DNA from: Clostridia bacterium
GTDB lineage: Bacteria; Bacillota; Clostridia; Saccharofermentanales; Saccharofermentanaceae
NCBI GenBank assembly: GCA_016287245.1
Contig: JAEEWG010000012.1
Coordinates: forward strand, 22,706-86,705
Reading direction: 5' to 3'
Length of the DNA stretch: 64,000 bases
Shown here: piece by piece, positions 9,549 to 18,039 of the stretch
Position numbering within the stretch: position 1 is the stretch's first letter
How the letters are laid out: the number at the start of each line of letters is the position of its first letter
Notes under the pieces: model-generated
What the model saw: only the letters and a program-made list of their open reading frames with translations
Database searches by the model: none
Told to the model about the DNA's origin: nothing
Translations under genes and position numbers: made by a program

Positions 9549-9632
9549 TTATGATCCTGTTTTTAAACATGTCGAACACATACAACACATGCAACACATC
9601 TGCTTGAGTTTTCGATCCATCATATTCTTCAT
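9549..9632 (-). CDS. Cysteine-rich leader peptide of the cysK-nif-like operon
   Basis: 27 codons, ATG to TAA. The core, residues 12-22, reads MCCMCCMCSTC: six Cys codons (C13, C14, C16, C17, C19, C22), with six Met codons in the whole peptide. A GGGAGGA ribosome site sits 7 bases before the ATG. The stop is followed by the mutually exclusive antiterminator and terminator helices. Clustered regulatory codons, ribosome site, stop position and switchable hairpins together match a translation-controlled attenuator sensing charged tRNA-Cys, with tRNA-Met a possible second input. A protein function of its own is unlikely. Confidence 0.85.
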   Translation of the reverse strand: MKNMMDRKLKQMCCMCCMCSTCLKTGS

Positions 9633-9683
9633 GTTTGTTTCCTCCCTCTTGAAGTTTTCGTGTTCCCTGCTTGGGATGAGTCA

Positions 9684-9754
9684 ATAGTAGCATGACATGA
9701 CTCCTTTGAAAAATCGTTCCTTTTTATCGCCTGTGATAACTTTTGTTTATAACG
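9684..9754 (-). promoter_or_regulatory. Promoter and LysR-type operator A (cysK-nif-like operon)
   Basis: Operator 9725-9754 has the pattern ATA-N8-TTAT-N7-GATA, with TTATC/GATAA as a symmetrical pair. Exactly 13 bp later comes -35 TTTCAA (9706-9711), then 16 bp and -10 TACTAT (9684-9689). The weak -35 and an upstream operator centred about 55 bp before the start site fit activation by a LysR protein. The same layout occurs at 14898-14968 and 19251-19321. The operator overlaps the last codons of the preceding ABC gene. Confidence 0.8.
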
Positions 9755-10379
9755 CTAAAACCATTGTGGCAAGGGCCTTTGCGTGTTCGTCATGAGTGGC
9801 AGCGAGGATGATTTTTCCGGATTTTGCATACGTATCCAGAAAGCGGAGGATAATATCTCCAGTTACAGCATCAAGTCCGGTCGTCGGTTCATCTGCAATA
9901 AGGATCTCCGGATCCATCAGAAGAGCGCGGATCAGGCAGACCCTTTTTTGTTCTCCGCCGGACAGTTCATAAGGAAAGCGGTCAGCAAGATCCTCAATCC
10001 CCATCTCCGACAGAATCACTGCCGCCTTCTCTTTCAGCACCTGCTCTTTTTCTCCATCCGTATATGGACTTACTATGTTTTCCATGACTGTATAATTCTT
10101 AAGAAGAATATTGCTCTGCGGGACATATCCGATCCTGCTTCTGTGAACGGAAGAAAGCTCCTTATCCGAAAGTACATACAGATCTTTTCCGTCAAGAAAG
10201 ACATGTCCTTCGTCCGGCTTAAGGAAACCGGCCACCACCGCAAGAAGAGTGCTTTTCCCGGAGCCGGATCCGCCCATGACTGCACAGAACTCTCCCTTTT
10301 CCAAAGAAAGGTCCAGATGATCCAGGACGGTCCGTCCGTTTTTTTTGAATCTCTTACTTATCTCCTCGACTCTAAGCAT
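9747..10379 (-). CDS. ABC transporter ATP-binding protein (LolD/FtsE/MacB type)
   Basis: 210 residues. Walker A GGSGSGKST, signature LSGGEQKR, Walker B ILIADEPT and the switch histidine (ATHDEH) are present. Last gene of operon 2, four bases after the FtsX-type permease it must energise. ATPases of this class work with permeases that move lipids, peptides or proteins at the membrane rather than with small-molecule importers. Its link to sulfur acquisition comes only from the operon. Confidence 0.88.
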   Translation of the reverse strand: MLRVEEISKRFKKNGRTVLDHLDLSLEKGEFCAVMGGSGSGKSTLLAVVAGFLKPDEGHVFLDGKDLYVLSDKELSSVHRSRIGYVPQSNILLKNYTVMENIVSPYTDGEKEQVLKEKAAVILSEMGIEDLADRFPYELSGGEQKRVCLIRALLMDPEILIADEPTTGLDAVTGDIILRFLDTYAKSGKIILAATHDEHAKALATMVLAL

Positions 10380-10383
10380 CCTG

Positions 10384-11586
10384 CTACTCCTCCCTTCTCA
10401 ATGCCAGATACGGCTGGATATTCGTGACCTTCAGAATAAAGAAGACCGATGTCAAAAACGAGATAATGACCGCACCTGATGATATTACGCCGACAAGAAG
10501 CAGCGTCTTTAAAGTCCCCGGCCCCAGATACGGCATCGAGAAAGACCGTCCGATAAATGTACCGAAAGGGATGACGATCAGTGCGCTTAGAAGACATCCG
10601 GAAACCGCACCGGCAAGGCTTACCGCACCGACTTCGGAAATAAGTGCAAGCGCCAGTTTCCTCTTCGTTTTTCCGAGGATACGGAAAAGCGCCACTTCCT
10701 GCTTTCTCTGATTCATGATCAGACTGCTGATCAGAAGAAGGATCAGGAAAAGAAGCACGGTCAGCGATATCGAGAGGATGCGGACGATGCCCGTGATATT
10801 GGAAAGACTTCCAGCCAGAGACGTGTTCAGCTGTTTCGGATAGACGGCATCGAAGATATCACCAACGGTCTGATGGGCAGTCTCGATGACCTTTTCCAGT
10901 TTCACATCCGAACTCACATTGACAAAGACCGAGGACAGGATCTCACCCTTCTTCTGTTCTTCTGTCAGAAAAGAACCTTTCTCTTCCGCATGAAGAAGAA
11001 CATCGCTTTTCGCCGAGGAAGAAAAATACACGGAACTGTCCAGTGCCGTTCCGGTCTTTGCCATCTGGGAGACAACCGGATATTCCTTTCCGAAAAGACG
11101 GATCACTCCGTTTTCGATCGTGATACTGCTCCCGACGATGACCTGATCCTGCGATAGTTTTTTACTGTATTCTGTCTCGATCCAGGGTCCGACCACGAAG
11201 TCTGTTTCCGGATCAAAAAACACGATCTGCACTTCACTGCTGCAGCAATCCGCAGAAAGAGACTTCAGAAAACACTGCGATGTGATCTCCGAGATCCCAT
11301 CGATCCCAGAGATCTTCTCAAAGATCGAATCATCGAAGTAAAAAGAACTCCTGCTTCCTTCCAGAAGCATATTCTCTGCATTCTCCTTCGATCCTTTCGG
11401 TACGAACATGATGTCCGCACCGAGCCGTCTTTCCATATTTCTGACACCCTGGTTCAGGCTTTGACTGATCTCGGAAGCGGCAAAAAGGATCGACGAAAGA
11501 ATAAGGATCGTCAGAAGAAGACAGAGATTATAGAACCTCTGTCTCCGGATATTTTTCAAAAGATATCTGGTCTTCCGGTTACTCAT
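10384..11586 (-). CDS. FtsX/MacB-type ABC transporter permease
   Basis: 400 residues. One N-terminal transmembrane segment (about 20-40), a large extracytoplasmic domain (about 45-270), then three C-terminal membrane segments around residues 275-390, which is the FtsX/MacB topology. The start overlaps the DUF4418 gene by four bases (ATGA), and the ATPase follows. The substrate cannot be told from the sequence. Confidence 0.85.
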   Translation of the reverse strand: MSNRKTRYLLKNIRRQRFYNLCLLLTILILSSILFAASEISQSLNQGVRNMERRLGADIMFVPKGSKENAENMLLEGSRSSFYFDDSIFEKISGIDGISEITSQCFLKSLSADCCSSEVQIVFFDPETDFVVGPWIETEYSKKLSQDQVIVGSSITIENGVIRLFGKEYPVVSQMAKTGTALDSSVYFSSSAKSDVLLHAEEKGSFLTEEQKKGEILSSVFVNVSSDVKLEKVIETAHQTVGDIFDAVYPKQLNTSLAGSLSNITGIVRILSISLTVLLFLILLLISSLIMNQRKQEVALFRILGKTKRKLALALISEVGAVSLAGAVSGCLLSALIVIPFGTFIGRSFSMPYLGPGTLKTLLLVGVISSGAVIISFLTSVFFILKVTNIQPYLALRREE

Positions 11587-11984
11587 TCTGTTTTCCCGAA
11601 TTTCGCAAGATAGATGACGTTCGCAGCAGCCGTTCCTCCGAGGACCACTGCCAGAACGATCAGAGCCGGAAGGGTCTTGACCCGGCAGTCCATCTCACTG
11701 TTTTTGCAAAGACCGATAAGCTTCAGAGGATATGCCAGCACCAGAACTGCATTGAGAAACTGAGCGATCGAAATGCCGATGCGTGTGCCCTTGTTCTCAA
11801 AGAAGAAGTACACGGCACCGAGGGCAGCGATCAGAATGCCGAGGCCGATCTCAGCACCTCTTGTGTAGTAGCAGGCCATCTTCATCTTTTCCGTGCTGCA
11901 CACCTTAAAAAGCACAGTCGGTGCAAGTGCGATCAGAAGACCTGTGAGAATAAAAAGTAATGCGATCGTGATTCTGTTTTTCAT
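11583..11984 (-). CDS. DUF4418 family membrane protein
   Basis: 133 residues with four predicted membrane segments and conserved cysteines in KVCSTEKMKMACYYT, LCKNSEMDC and nearby, the hallmark of DUF4418. The function is unknown. It is coupled to the FtsX-type permease by a 4-base overlap, so it is probably an accessory membrane subunit of that exporter, possibly redox- or metal-related given the paired cysteines. Confidence 0.8.
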   Translation of the reverse strand: MKNRITIALLFILTGLLIALAPTVLFKVCSTEKMKMACYYTRGAEIGLGILIAALGAVYFFFENKGTRIGISIAQFLNAVLVLAYPLKLIGLCKNSEMDCRVKTLPALIVLAVVLGGTAAANVIYLAKFGKTE

Positions 11985-12014
11985 GTGTTTTTTCCTTTCA
12001 AAACTCTTTTTTAT

Positions 12015-12800
12015 TTACAGATAGTATTCGACTTCATCGACCTTGCCTCCCAGGTTCAGGACATTCAGGATCTTCGTTCTGTATTCCTGGAAAGTATCCT
12101 GCGCTCTGGCGCGGGGGCGCGGAAGATCGATATTGATAATGGCTTCCACCTTAGATGGTCTTGCCGACATGACCACGACCTGATCGGACATATAGATGGC
12201 CTCATCCACATCGTGTGTGACCATCAGCATGGTCATGTTATGTTTCTTCCAGATATTGATGATCTCATCCTGAAGATTCATTCTCGTAAAGGCATCCAGC
12301 GCTCCCAGCGGCTCGTCCAGGAGGAGCACGTCGGGATGTCCGACAAGAGCTCTGGCCAGAGATGTTCTCTGCTGCATGCCGCCCGAGAGCTGATGCGGAT
12401 ATGACTTCTCGAAGCCCTGAAGGCCGACCATCTTTATGTATTCCTGTACGGCATCTTTCTGTTCCTTGAAGATATGCCGCGCCTTCAGTCCGAAGGCGAT
12501 GTTCTTCTCCACCGTAAGCCAGGGAAAAAGATTCGATCCCTGAAAGGCAAAGCCTCTGTCGCTTCCCGGTTTTCTGATCTCCTTGCCGTCGATATAAAGC
12601 TCGCCGGATGTTGCTTTATCGAGGCCTCCGATGATACGGAGAAGTGTCGATTTTCCGCATCCCGACGGTCCGATCAGGCTAACAAAGGATCCCGGCCGGA
12701 TATCCAGTGAGAACCCGTTCAGAGCGACGATATCCTCTTTGGTCGGATCTGTATTGGGAAATTTCTTATATACATCTTTGATCGTAATTTCGCCTACCAC
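12015..12800 (-). CDS. Nitrate/sulfonate/taurine-type ABC transporter ATPase (SsuB/TauB-like)
   Basis: 261 residues. Walker A GPSGCGKST, signature LSGGMQQR and Walker B VLLLDEPLGALD are those of the SsuB/TauB/NrtD group. It starts with GTG, chosen because an AAAGGAG ribosome site lies 7 bases upstream, and overlaps the permease stop by seven bases. It energises uptake of the ligand bound by the lipoprotein encoded upstream. The sulfur neighbourhood favours an organosulfur substrate. Confidence 0.92.
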   Translation of the reverse strand: MVGEITIKDVYKKFPNTDPTKEDIVALNGFSLDIRPGSFVSLIGPSGCGKSTLLRIIGGLDKATSGELYIDGKEIRKPGSDRGFAFQGSNLFPWLTVEKNIAFGLKARHIFKEQKDAVQEYIKMVGLQGFEKSYPHQLSGGMQQRTSLARALVGHPDVLLLDEPLGALDAFTRMNLQDEIINIWKKHNMTMLMVTHDVDEAIYMSDQVVVMSARPSKVEAIINIDLPRPRARAQDTFQEYRTKILNVLNLGGKVDEVEYYL

Positions 12801-13756
12801 TTGATGACTCCTTTCTGCCAGGTCAGTACCCGGTCACGGACTTTAAACAGAATCGTCAGTGTCAGAGAACAGATCACGGCGATGATAATGAGTCCGGCAT
12901 ATACACCGTCATAGAGCATGACGGATTTCTGCCAGTTGATGTACCAGCCGATTCCGCTGGCATTTCCGTTCATTTCGACCGCCATCAGCGTGGCAAAGGA
13001 AGATACTGTTCCATAGAACACACCCAGAAAAATACTCGGCATGGCGGCCGGTATCGCCACATGGATGATCTGGTAGAGAGTGGATGCACCGAGTGTTCTC
13101 GATACTTCAAAGTTGACATTGCTGATGCTCTGAATGCCGGAGCTGGTCATCAGGGTGACCGGAAACCATACAGCAAAAGCGATCAGGAAAACGTTCGCAC
13201 CATGTGTCGTTGGGAACGTAGAAAGTGCCAGCGGGATCCATGCGGTCGTCGGGATCGGTCCGATGATCTTGGTGATCGGATTCAGCCAGTAGCCGACGAT
13301 CTTGAAATATCCCAGTGCCAGGCCGGTCAGAAATCCGACGACAGCTCCCCAGATAAATCCTGTAGCAAGAAGTCCAAGCGAATCCCTGACATTCTTAAGA
13401 AGGAATACCCTGCTTTCTACCAGAAGTCCGACGATGCGGTCAAGCGACGGAAAATACAGTGTCGGAAGCATCGTCGTCTTCGTCGTGACATAATTCAGGA
13501 GCATAAGAAAAACGATGACTCCTGTCAGGAACGGCGCCTTGTGAAGGATACGTTTTTTTATACTCTTCACAAAGAGACCTGCGATGATCTCTATAAGGAT
13601 CACGATCCCGATGACTGCCAGCAGATACAGATAATACGGATGGGCAGTCTTCTTCTGTTTTCCGTTATCTTCAATGGAATAGTACAGTAAAACTGAAATT
13701 GCTATTGCGATGAAAGGCAATAGCAATTTCGATACTGCAAAAAGTTTTTTTCTCAT
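12794..13756 (-). CDS. Nitrate/sulfonate/taurine-type ABC transporter permease (SsuC/TauC-like)
   Basis: 320 residues. The C-terminal 220 residues are a standard BPD permease domain with the EAA-like loop (SRTLGASTLYQIIHVAIPAA). The N-terminal ~95 residues add extra membrane segments not found in short SsuC proteins. It lies between the binding lipoprotein (23 bases upstream) and the ATPase. Confidence 0.9.
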   Translation of the reverse strand: MRKKLFAVSKLLLPFIAIAISVLLYYSIEDNGKQKKTAHPYYLYLLAVIGIVILIEIIAGLFVKSIKKRILHKAPFLTGVIVFLMLLNYVTTKTTMLPTLYFPSLDRIVGLLVESRVFLLKNVRDSLGLLATGFIWGAVVGFLTGLALGYFKIVGYWLNPITKIIGPIPTTAWIPLALSTFPTTHGANVFLIAFAVWFPVTLMTSSGIQSISNVNFEVSRTLGASTLYQIIHVAIPAAMPSIFLGVFYGTVSSFATLMAVEMNGNASGIGWYINWQKSVMLYDGVYAGLIIIAVICSLTLTILFKVRDRVLTWQKGVIKW

Positions 13757-13779
13757 ACGAGACCTCTTTTCACAATTTG

Positions 13780-14865
13780 CTATTTCACCTCGGTAAATTT
13801 ACCGTTTTCATATTTATAGGAATCCGGTACACCCTCAAACTTCGTGAAGGCTTTATCGATGAATACGTTCGGATCTTCCGCTTTCAGTTCGCCGATCCTG
13901 TTCAGCTCCGAAGCTGCATTTCTAATCGTATCCGCAGCAATGCTGACTGACGGCGAATAATTATATGAGGCTAAAAGTGAACCGTTTGTCTTCAGGTCAC
14001 CGGAACACTGATTGTTTTCGATCTGGATTCGGGCCGCTTCCTCCGGATTTGCCTGGACAAAAGCACTGGCCTTCAACATGGCTCTTGTATATGCAGCCGC
14101 CGCTTTCGGGTTTTCTTTTGCGAGCCGCGTGGTAACGAATGCCATACAACAGTATTCTCCGGCAAACTTCTCATCCGTACTCAGATCCAGGATCTTCTTA
14201 AATCCGTATTCCTGCTCGGCGCTGTATGCGACCGGATCATGGAGAGCGACGATATCTACCGCGCCATTTTCCAGAGCCAGCGGAAGATCCGTAAGTCCAT
14301 ATACGATCCATTCCACTTCCAGATTCTCAGTGGTCACGCCGATGCCCTCATCGTAAAGAAGTCTCTTCAGTGCGATGACCGAGGAATCTCCGATACCCGG
14401 AACACCGATCTTCTTTCCCTTAAGATCCGCTACCGAATTGATACCGGAACCTTCTTTGGTATAGTACTTCGTACAGCCTGTGTGAAGTCCGCCGGTAAAG
14501 GTGATCTCCAATCCGTTATCGATCTGCGGGATCATCGCTCCGGCAAGCTGTGTGGATGCATCGACCTTATTGGATGCGACCAGTTCGGAAAGATTATTCA
14601 GATCGATCTCTTCGACTCTCCATGACACACCGGCCGCTTTGAATTCTTCTTCAAAATATCCGTTATCGATGGCGATGTGCAGAGGTGCCAGACAAAGTGA
14701 TCCGTTTGCGGTCCCGATGATAATATCTACATTTCCGGAACTCTGACCACCCGAAGAAGATGATGATCCTTCACTCTTTTCTTTTTTACTACATGCGGAA
14801 AGCCCGCCTATACTCAATGCCGTAACCAGCATGACTGAACATAATTTAACTGCGAATTTCTTCAT
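13780..14865 (-). CDS. ABC transporter substrate-binding lipoprotein (SsuA/TauA/NMT1 family)
   Basis: 361 residues. Type II signal peptide with lipobox LSAC at residues 22-25, a Ser/Gly linker, then a periplasmic-binding fold of the NMT1/SsuA type (LCLAPLHIAIDNGYFEEEF; DLKGKKIGVPGIG). First gene of operon 2, preceded by operator B. The family binds sulfonates, taurine, nitrate or thiamine precursors. Here cysE, C-S lyases, cysteine synthases and a nitrogenase-like reductase are neighbours and no oxygen-dependent SsuD/TauD is in view, which suggests an organosulfur ligand processed anaerobically. Confidence 0.9.
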   Translation of the reverse strand: MKKFAVKLCSVMLVTALSIGGLSACSKKEKSEGSSSSSGGQSSGNVDIIIGTANGSLCLAPLHIAIDNGYFEEEFKAAGVSWRVEEIDLNNLSELVASNKVDASTQLAGAMIPQIDNGLEITFTGGLHTGCTKYYTKEGSGINSVADLKGKKIGVPGIGDSSVIALKRLLYDEGIGVTTENLEVEWIVYGLTDLPLALENGAVDIVALHDPVAYSAEQEYGFKKILDLSTDEKFAGEYCCMAFVTTRLAKENPKAAAAYTRAMLKASAFVQANPEEAARIQIENNQCSGDLKTNGSLLASYNYSPSVSIAADTIRNAASELNRIGELKAEDPNVFIDKAFTKFEGVPDSYKYENGKFTEVK

Positions 14866-14897
14866 GTTTCATTTCCTCCCTTTTCGTGCTTGGGAAA

Positions 14898-14968
14898 ATC
14901 ATATCATTGAAATCCGCAGTTGAATAATGCTTAAGTTTTATCGTTTGCTATAACCTGTTCTTATCGCT
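14898..14968 (-). promoter_or_regulatory. Promoter and LysR-type operator B (Ssu-like transporter operon)
   Basis: Operator 14939-14968 (ATA-N8-TTAT-N7-GATA), 13 bp, -35 ATTCAA (14920-14925), 16 bp, -10 TATGAT (14898-14903). Spacing is identical to sites A and C. It begins directly after the stop of the upstream LysR gene. Confidence 0.8.
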
Positions 14969-15871
14969 CTAACCCTTATATTTCAGCAGTTCCTCGACAT
15001 ATCTTCTGCCGATCTCACTGAGCGTGTGATTAGATCTTACGATATATCCGATCGTAAGCGGATCTTCCTCTTTCAGTTTGACCGTGACGAATCCTTCTTT
15101 CAGTGTCAGGCTGTCGATCATGACGCCGGTACCGATCGCATATCCGTTCAGCGCCGCCATGATCTCGGCCGAGGTAGCGCGGTCATTTGTCTTGATAAGT
15201 TTGTCGTAATCATAGTTTCCGAGAGCTTCTTCCGTCAGATAGAAATCATTTTCACTGCTCTGGTCAAAGGACACACACGGGTAGTCTTTAAGATCGGAAA
15301 GAGACAGTTCTTTCTTCTTTGCCAGCGGATGATCTTTCCATACATAGACAAACGTCTCTTTCGTGGTCAGTGGAGTAAACTCCAGCTGGAACTCACGGAA
15401 AAGCTTCTTTAGGATCTTCTCGTTACTGCTGGAAAAAGCGATCACTCCGACTTCACTTTTCCGGTCTCTTACATTGGTAAGCACTTCATCCGTCCGTGTT
15501 TCGTGAACGGAAAAGACGTATTTCTGAGGATCCGCTTCCGAAAGGACATGAATAAACGCATGTACGGCAAATACATAATGCTGCATCGATACACTGAAAT
15601 GCATCTTGTCCTTGTCTCTATCCAGATAGCGGTCCTCGATCAGTTCATACTGACTGACCGCTTCCTTGGCATATGCGAGGAATTCTTTTCCGGGTTCTGT
15701 CAGGCTGATTCCTTTATTCGTCCTCTCAAAAAGAGCGATCCCGATCTCTTCCTCAAGCTCCCGGATCGAAGAGGAGAGGGCCGGCTGGGATACAAACAGG
15801 CGGCTCGCGGCTTCCCGCAAAGATCTTGAATTGGCAATCGCGATCACATATTTCAGTTGAAGGATCGTCAT
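14969..15871 (-). CDS. LysR-family regulator 1 of the sulfur island
   Basis: 300 residues. N-terminal winged helix-turn-helix (QLKYVIAIANSRSLREAASRLFVSQPALS) and a C-terminal periplasmic-binding-like effector domain. The start was placed at the ATG preceded by AAAGGAG; an upstream in-frame start lacks a ribosome site. Last gene of operon 1 (after cysE), so probably autoregulated through operator C. It is a clear paralogue of the regulator at 19328-20239. The pair resembles CysB/CysL-type regulators that read O-acetylserine or sulfur status; the effector is inferred. Confidence 0.9.
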   Translation of the reverse strand: MTILQLKYVIAIANSRSLREAASRLFVSQPALSSSIRELEEEIGIALFERTNKGISLTEPGKEFLAYAKEAVSQYELIEDRYLDRDKDKMHFSVSMQHYVFAVHAFIHVLSEADPQKYVFSVHETRTDEVLTNVRDRKSEVGVIAFSSSNEKILKKLFREFQLEFTPLTTKETFVYVWKDHPLAKKKELSLSDLKDYPCVSFDQSSENDFYLTEEALGNYDYDKLIKTNDRATSAEIMAALNGYAIGTGVMIDSLTLKEGFVTVKLKEEDPLTIGYIVRSNHTLSEIGRRYVEELLKYKG

Positions 15872-15899
15872 GGTCGTTTCTCCTTTCCTTTTCTCCACA

Positions 15900-16811
15900 T
15901 TATTTCTTCGTCTTCTTACTTACGTATTTCAGCTCCTGTTTCTTCGCACTGACTCGTGTCCCCTGTTCGACAGAATTTACAAGGAACGTATTACCTCCGA
16001 CAGTCACATCGTCTCCAATCACGGTCTCTCCTCCGAGTATAGAGGCCCCGGAGTAGATCGTAACATTGTTACCGATCGTCGGATGGCGCTTGACTCCGCT
16101 CAGTTTCTGGCCTCCTCTTGTCGAAAGGCCTCCGAGCGTCACTCCCTGATAGATCTTGACATGCTCACCGATGATCGTCGTCTCACCGATAACGATCCCC
16201 GTGCCGTGATCGATAAAGAAATATTTCCCGATCGTCGCTCCGGGGTGAATATCGATGCCCGTAATGCCGTGGGCATATTCCGTCATCATGCGGGGGATCA
16301 TCGGCACATGAAGAAGTTCGAGTTCGTGCGCGATACGATATACCGAGATGGCAAATAGTCCCGGATACGAGAAGATGATCTCTGCCTTGCTCTTTGCCGC
16401 CGGATCTCCCTCGTATGCCGCATCGATATCCGTCTCGAGGATCCCTCTGATCTTCGGGATCTTGCTCATGAATTCAATTGTGATGTCCTTGGCTTTTTCA
16501 TCCAGCACCGCTTCATCTTCCGATTCGCCGGCATCTTCGTATTTCAGAACGATCGCCACCTGCTTTTTCAGGTGGAAGATAACATCTTCGATCGTGGCCG
16601 ACATGTTGTTTTTTAAGCTGTAGATCTTATATACTTTGTCACTGTAATAGCCGGGGTAAAGGATCTTCAGGAGCTTATCCACGATATCCGTGATAGCTTC
16701 CTTATCCGGCTGATTATGGATATCGATCAGGTTCACGGTCCGATCGTCTTCATAATCCTGTAAGATTAGGTCAACGATTTTGCTGACCTTCGGATCTATA
16801 TAATTTCCCAT
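15900..16811 (-). CDS. cysE: Serine O-acetyltransferase
   Basis: 303 residues, the longer EpsC/plant-like form. The left-handed beta-helix hexapeptide repeats occupy residues ~190-285 (IHPGATIGKYFFIDHGTG, IGETTIIGEHVKIYQG), with the catalytic His in DHGTG. It makes O-acetylserine from serine and acetyl-CoA, the substrate of the CysK proteins in operon 3. It follows the PatB-like gene by 15 bases. Confidence 0.95.
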   Translation of the reverse strand: MGNYIDPKVSKIVDLILQDYEDDRTVNLIDIHNQPDKEAITDIVDKLLKILYPGYYSDKVYKIYSLKNNMSATIEDVIFHLKKQVAIVLKYEDAGESEDEAVLDEKAKDITIEFMSKIPKIRGILETDIDAAYEGDPAAKSKAEIIFSYPGLFAISVYRIAHELELLHVPMIPRMMTEYAHGITGIDIHPGATIGKYFFIDHGTGIVIGETTIIGEHVKIYQGVTLGGLSTRGGQKLSGVKRHPTIGNNVTIYSGASILGGETVIGDDVTVGGNTFLVNSVEQGTRVSAKKQELKYVSKKTKK

Positions 16812-16826
16812 TTCATTTCTCCTTCA

Positions 16827-18014
16827 TCATTCGTATTTCACCACATGTTTCCTTATGCGGTCCATACACTCCCCGATGATGCTTCTCGGCGCCGCCACAT
16901 TGATCCTCTGGAATCCTTCTCCGGTCGCACCGAATATCATTCCGCTGTCAAGCCACAGCTTCGCTTCATGGATGATCCGCCGGTCGATCTCCGTATCGGA
17001 AAGCCCTGTTCTCCGAAAATCCAGCCAGAGAAGGTACGTCCCTTCTCCATCGATCACCTTGACTCCGGGGAGATATTCCCGGGCATATTCTTTTACAAAA
17101 GCAATGTTCTCTTTCACATAAGACAGCATCGCCTGATACCATTCTTCTCCTTGCTCATATGCGGTCTGCGTCGCGACTATGCCAAGTGCGGACAGCTGGC
17201 TCATGCCGGATGCTGCCACCTGGAGACGGAACAATCTCCGTGTCGTCTGATTCGGGATAAAGATATTGGAGATCAGCATACTGGCCAGATTGAATGTCTT
17301 ACTGGCCGAGGTACAGATGATACAGTTGTCGGCAAATTCCTTCTTTACTTTCGCGAAGACCGTATGCTCCCCGTAGAGGGCAAAATCATTGTGGATCTCA
17401 TCGCTGACCACGAGCACGTGATGCTTCAGGCAGATGTCACCCAGTCTTTCCAGTTCTTCTTTCGTAAAAACACGTGAAGAAGGATTATGCGGATTGCAAA
17501 GAAGAAATAGTTTGATCCTCTTTTCCACGATCTTTCTCTCAAAGTCTTCAAAATCAATGTGATACCGGTTATCCTCCCCAAGGACCAGATCATTACTGAC
17601 GGTGACACGGTCATTGAACTCGATCGTCTGCGAGAACGGATAATAGACCGGCTGCTGGATCAATACCGGATCTCCCGGTTTCGTAAAAGCCTGGATCGCC
17701 ATAGCCAGCGCAAATACCACACCCGGAGTCTTAATGAGCCAGTTGGGCTGTATCTCCCAGTCGTGGTGTTTCTTCATCCATCCGGCCACCGCCCGGAAAT
17801 ACTCATCTCCTGTTTCCGTATATCCGAAGATGCCGTGCTTTGAACGTTCGATAAGTGCATCCTCGACATAAGAACTTGTCCTGAAATCCATATCTGCGAC
17901 CCACAGAGGAAGCACATCCTCCGGCATGCCTCTTCTTACCGCAAAGTCATATTTCAGGCTGTCCGTATGTCTTCTTTCGATGATCTCATCAAAGTTCAAA
18001 TTCCGTTCCGGCAT
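16827..18014 (-). CDS. MalY/PatB-family PLP C-S lyase
   Basis: 395 residues, fold type I aminotransferase-like enzyme. The N-terminal WVADMDF motif of the MalY/PatB group and the PLP lysine in SASKTFNLA are present. These enzymes cleave cystathionine or cysteine S-conjugates to thiol or sulfide, pyruvate and ammonia. The start was moved to the ATG behind a GGAAGAAGG ribosome site. It follows the cystathionine gamma-family gene by 25 bases. A role in releasing sulfur from thioethers fits the island. Confidence 0.92.
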   Translation of the reverse strand: MPERNLNFDEIIERRHTDSLKYDFAVRRGMPEDVLPLWVADMDFRTSSYVEDALIERSKHGIFGYTETGDEYFRAVAGWMKKHHDWEIQPNWLIKTPGVVFALAMAIQAFTKPGDPVLIQQPVYYPFSQTIEFNDRVTVSNDLVLGEDNRYHIDFEDFERKIVEKRIKLFLLCNPHNPSSRVFTKEELERLGDICLKHHVLVVSDEIHNDFALYGEHTVFAKVKKEFADNCIICTSASKTFNLASMLISNIFIPNQTTRRLFRLQVAASGMSQLSALGIVATQTAYEQGEEWYQAMLSYVKENIAFVKEYAREYLPGVKVIDGEGTYLLWLDFRRTGLSDTEIDRRIIHEAKLWLDSGMIFGATGEGFQRINVAAPRSIIGECMDRIRKHVVKYE

Positions 18015-18039
18015 ATCTTTTTCCTTCTTCCTTTTCCAT

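Noticed and set aside
9487..9693. 68-codon minus-strand frame across the cysK leader
   Set aside because: It has no convincing ribosome site, runs through the terminator and antiterminator helices, and overlaps the Cys-rich leader peptide, which has an excellent ribosome site, in another frame.
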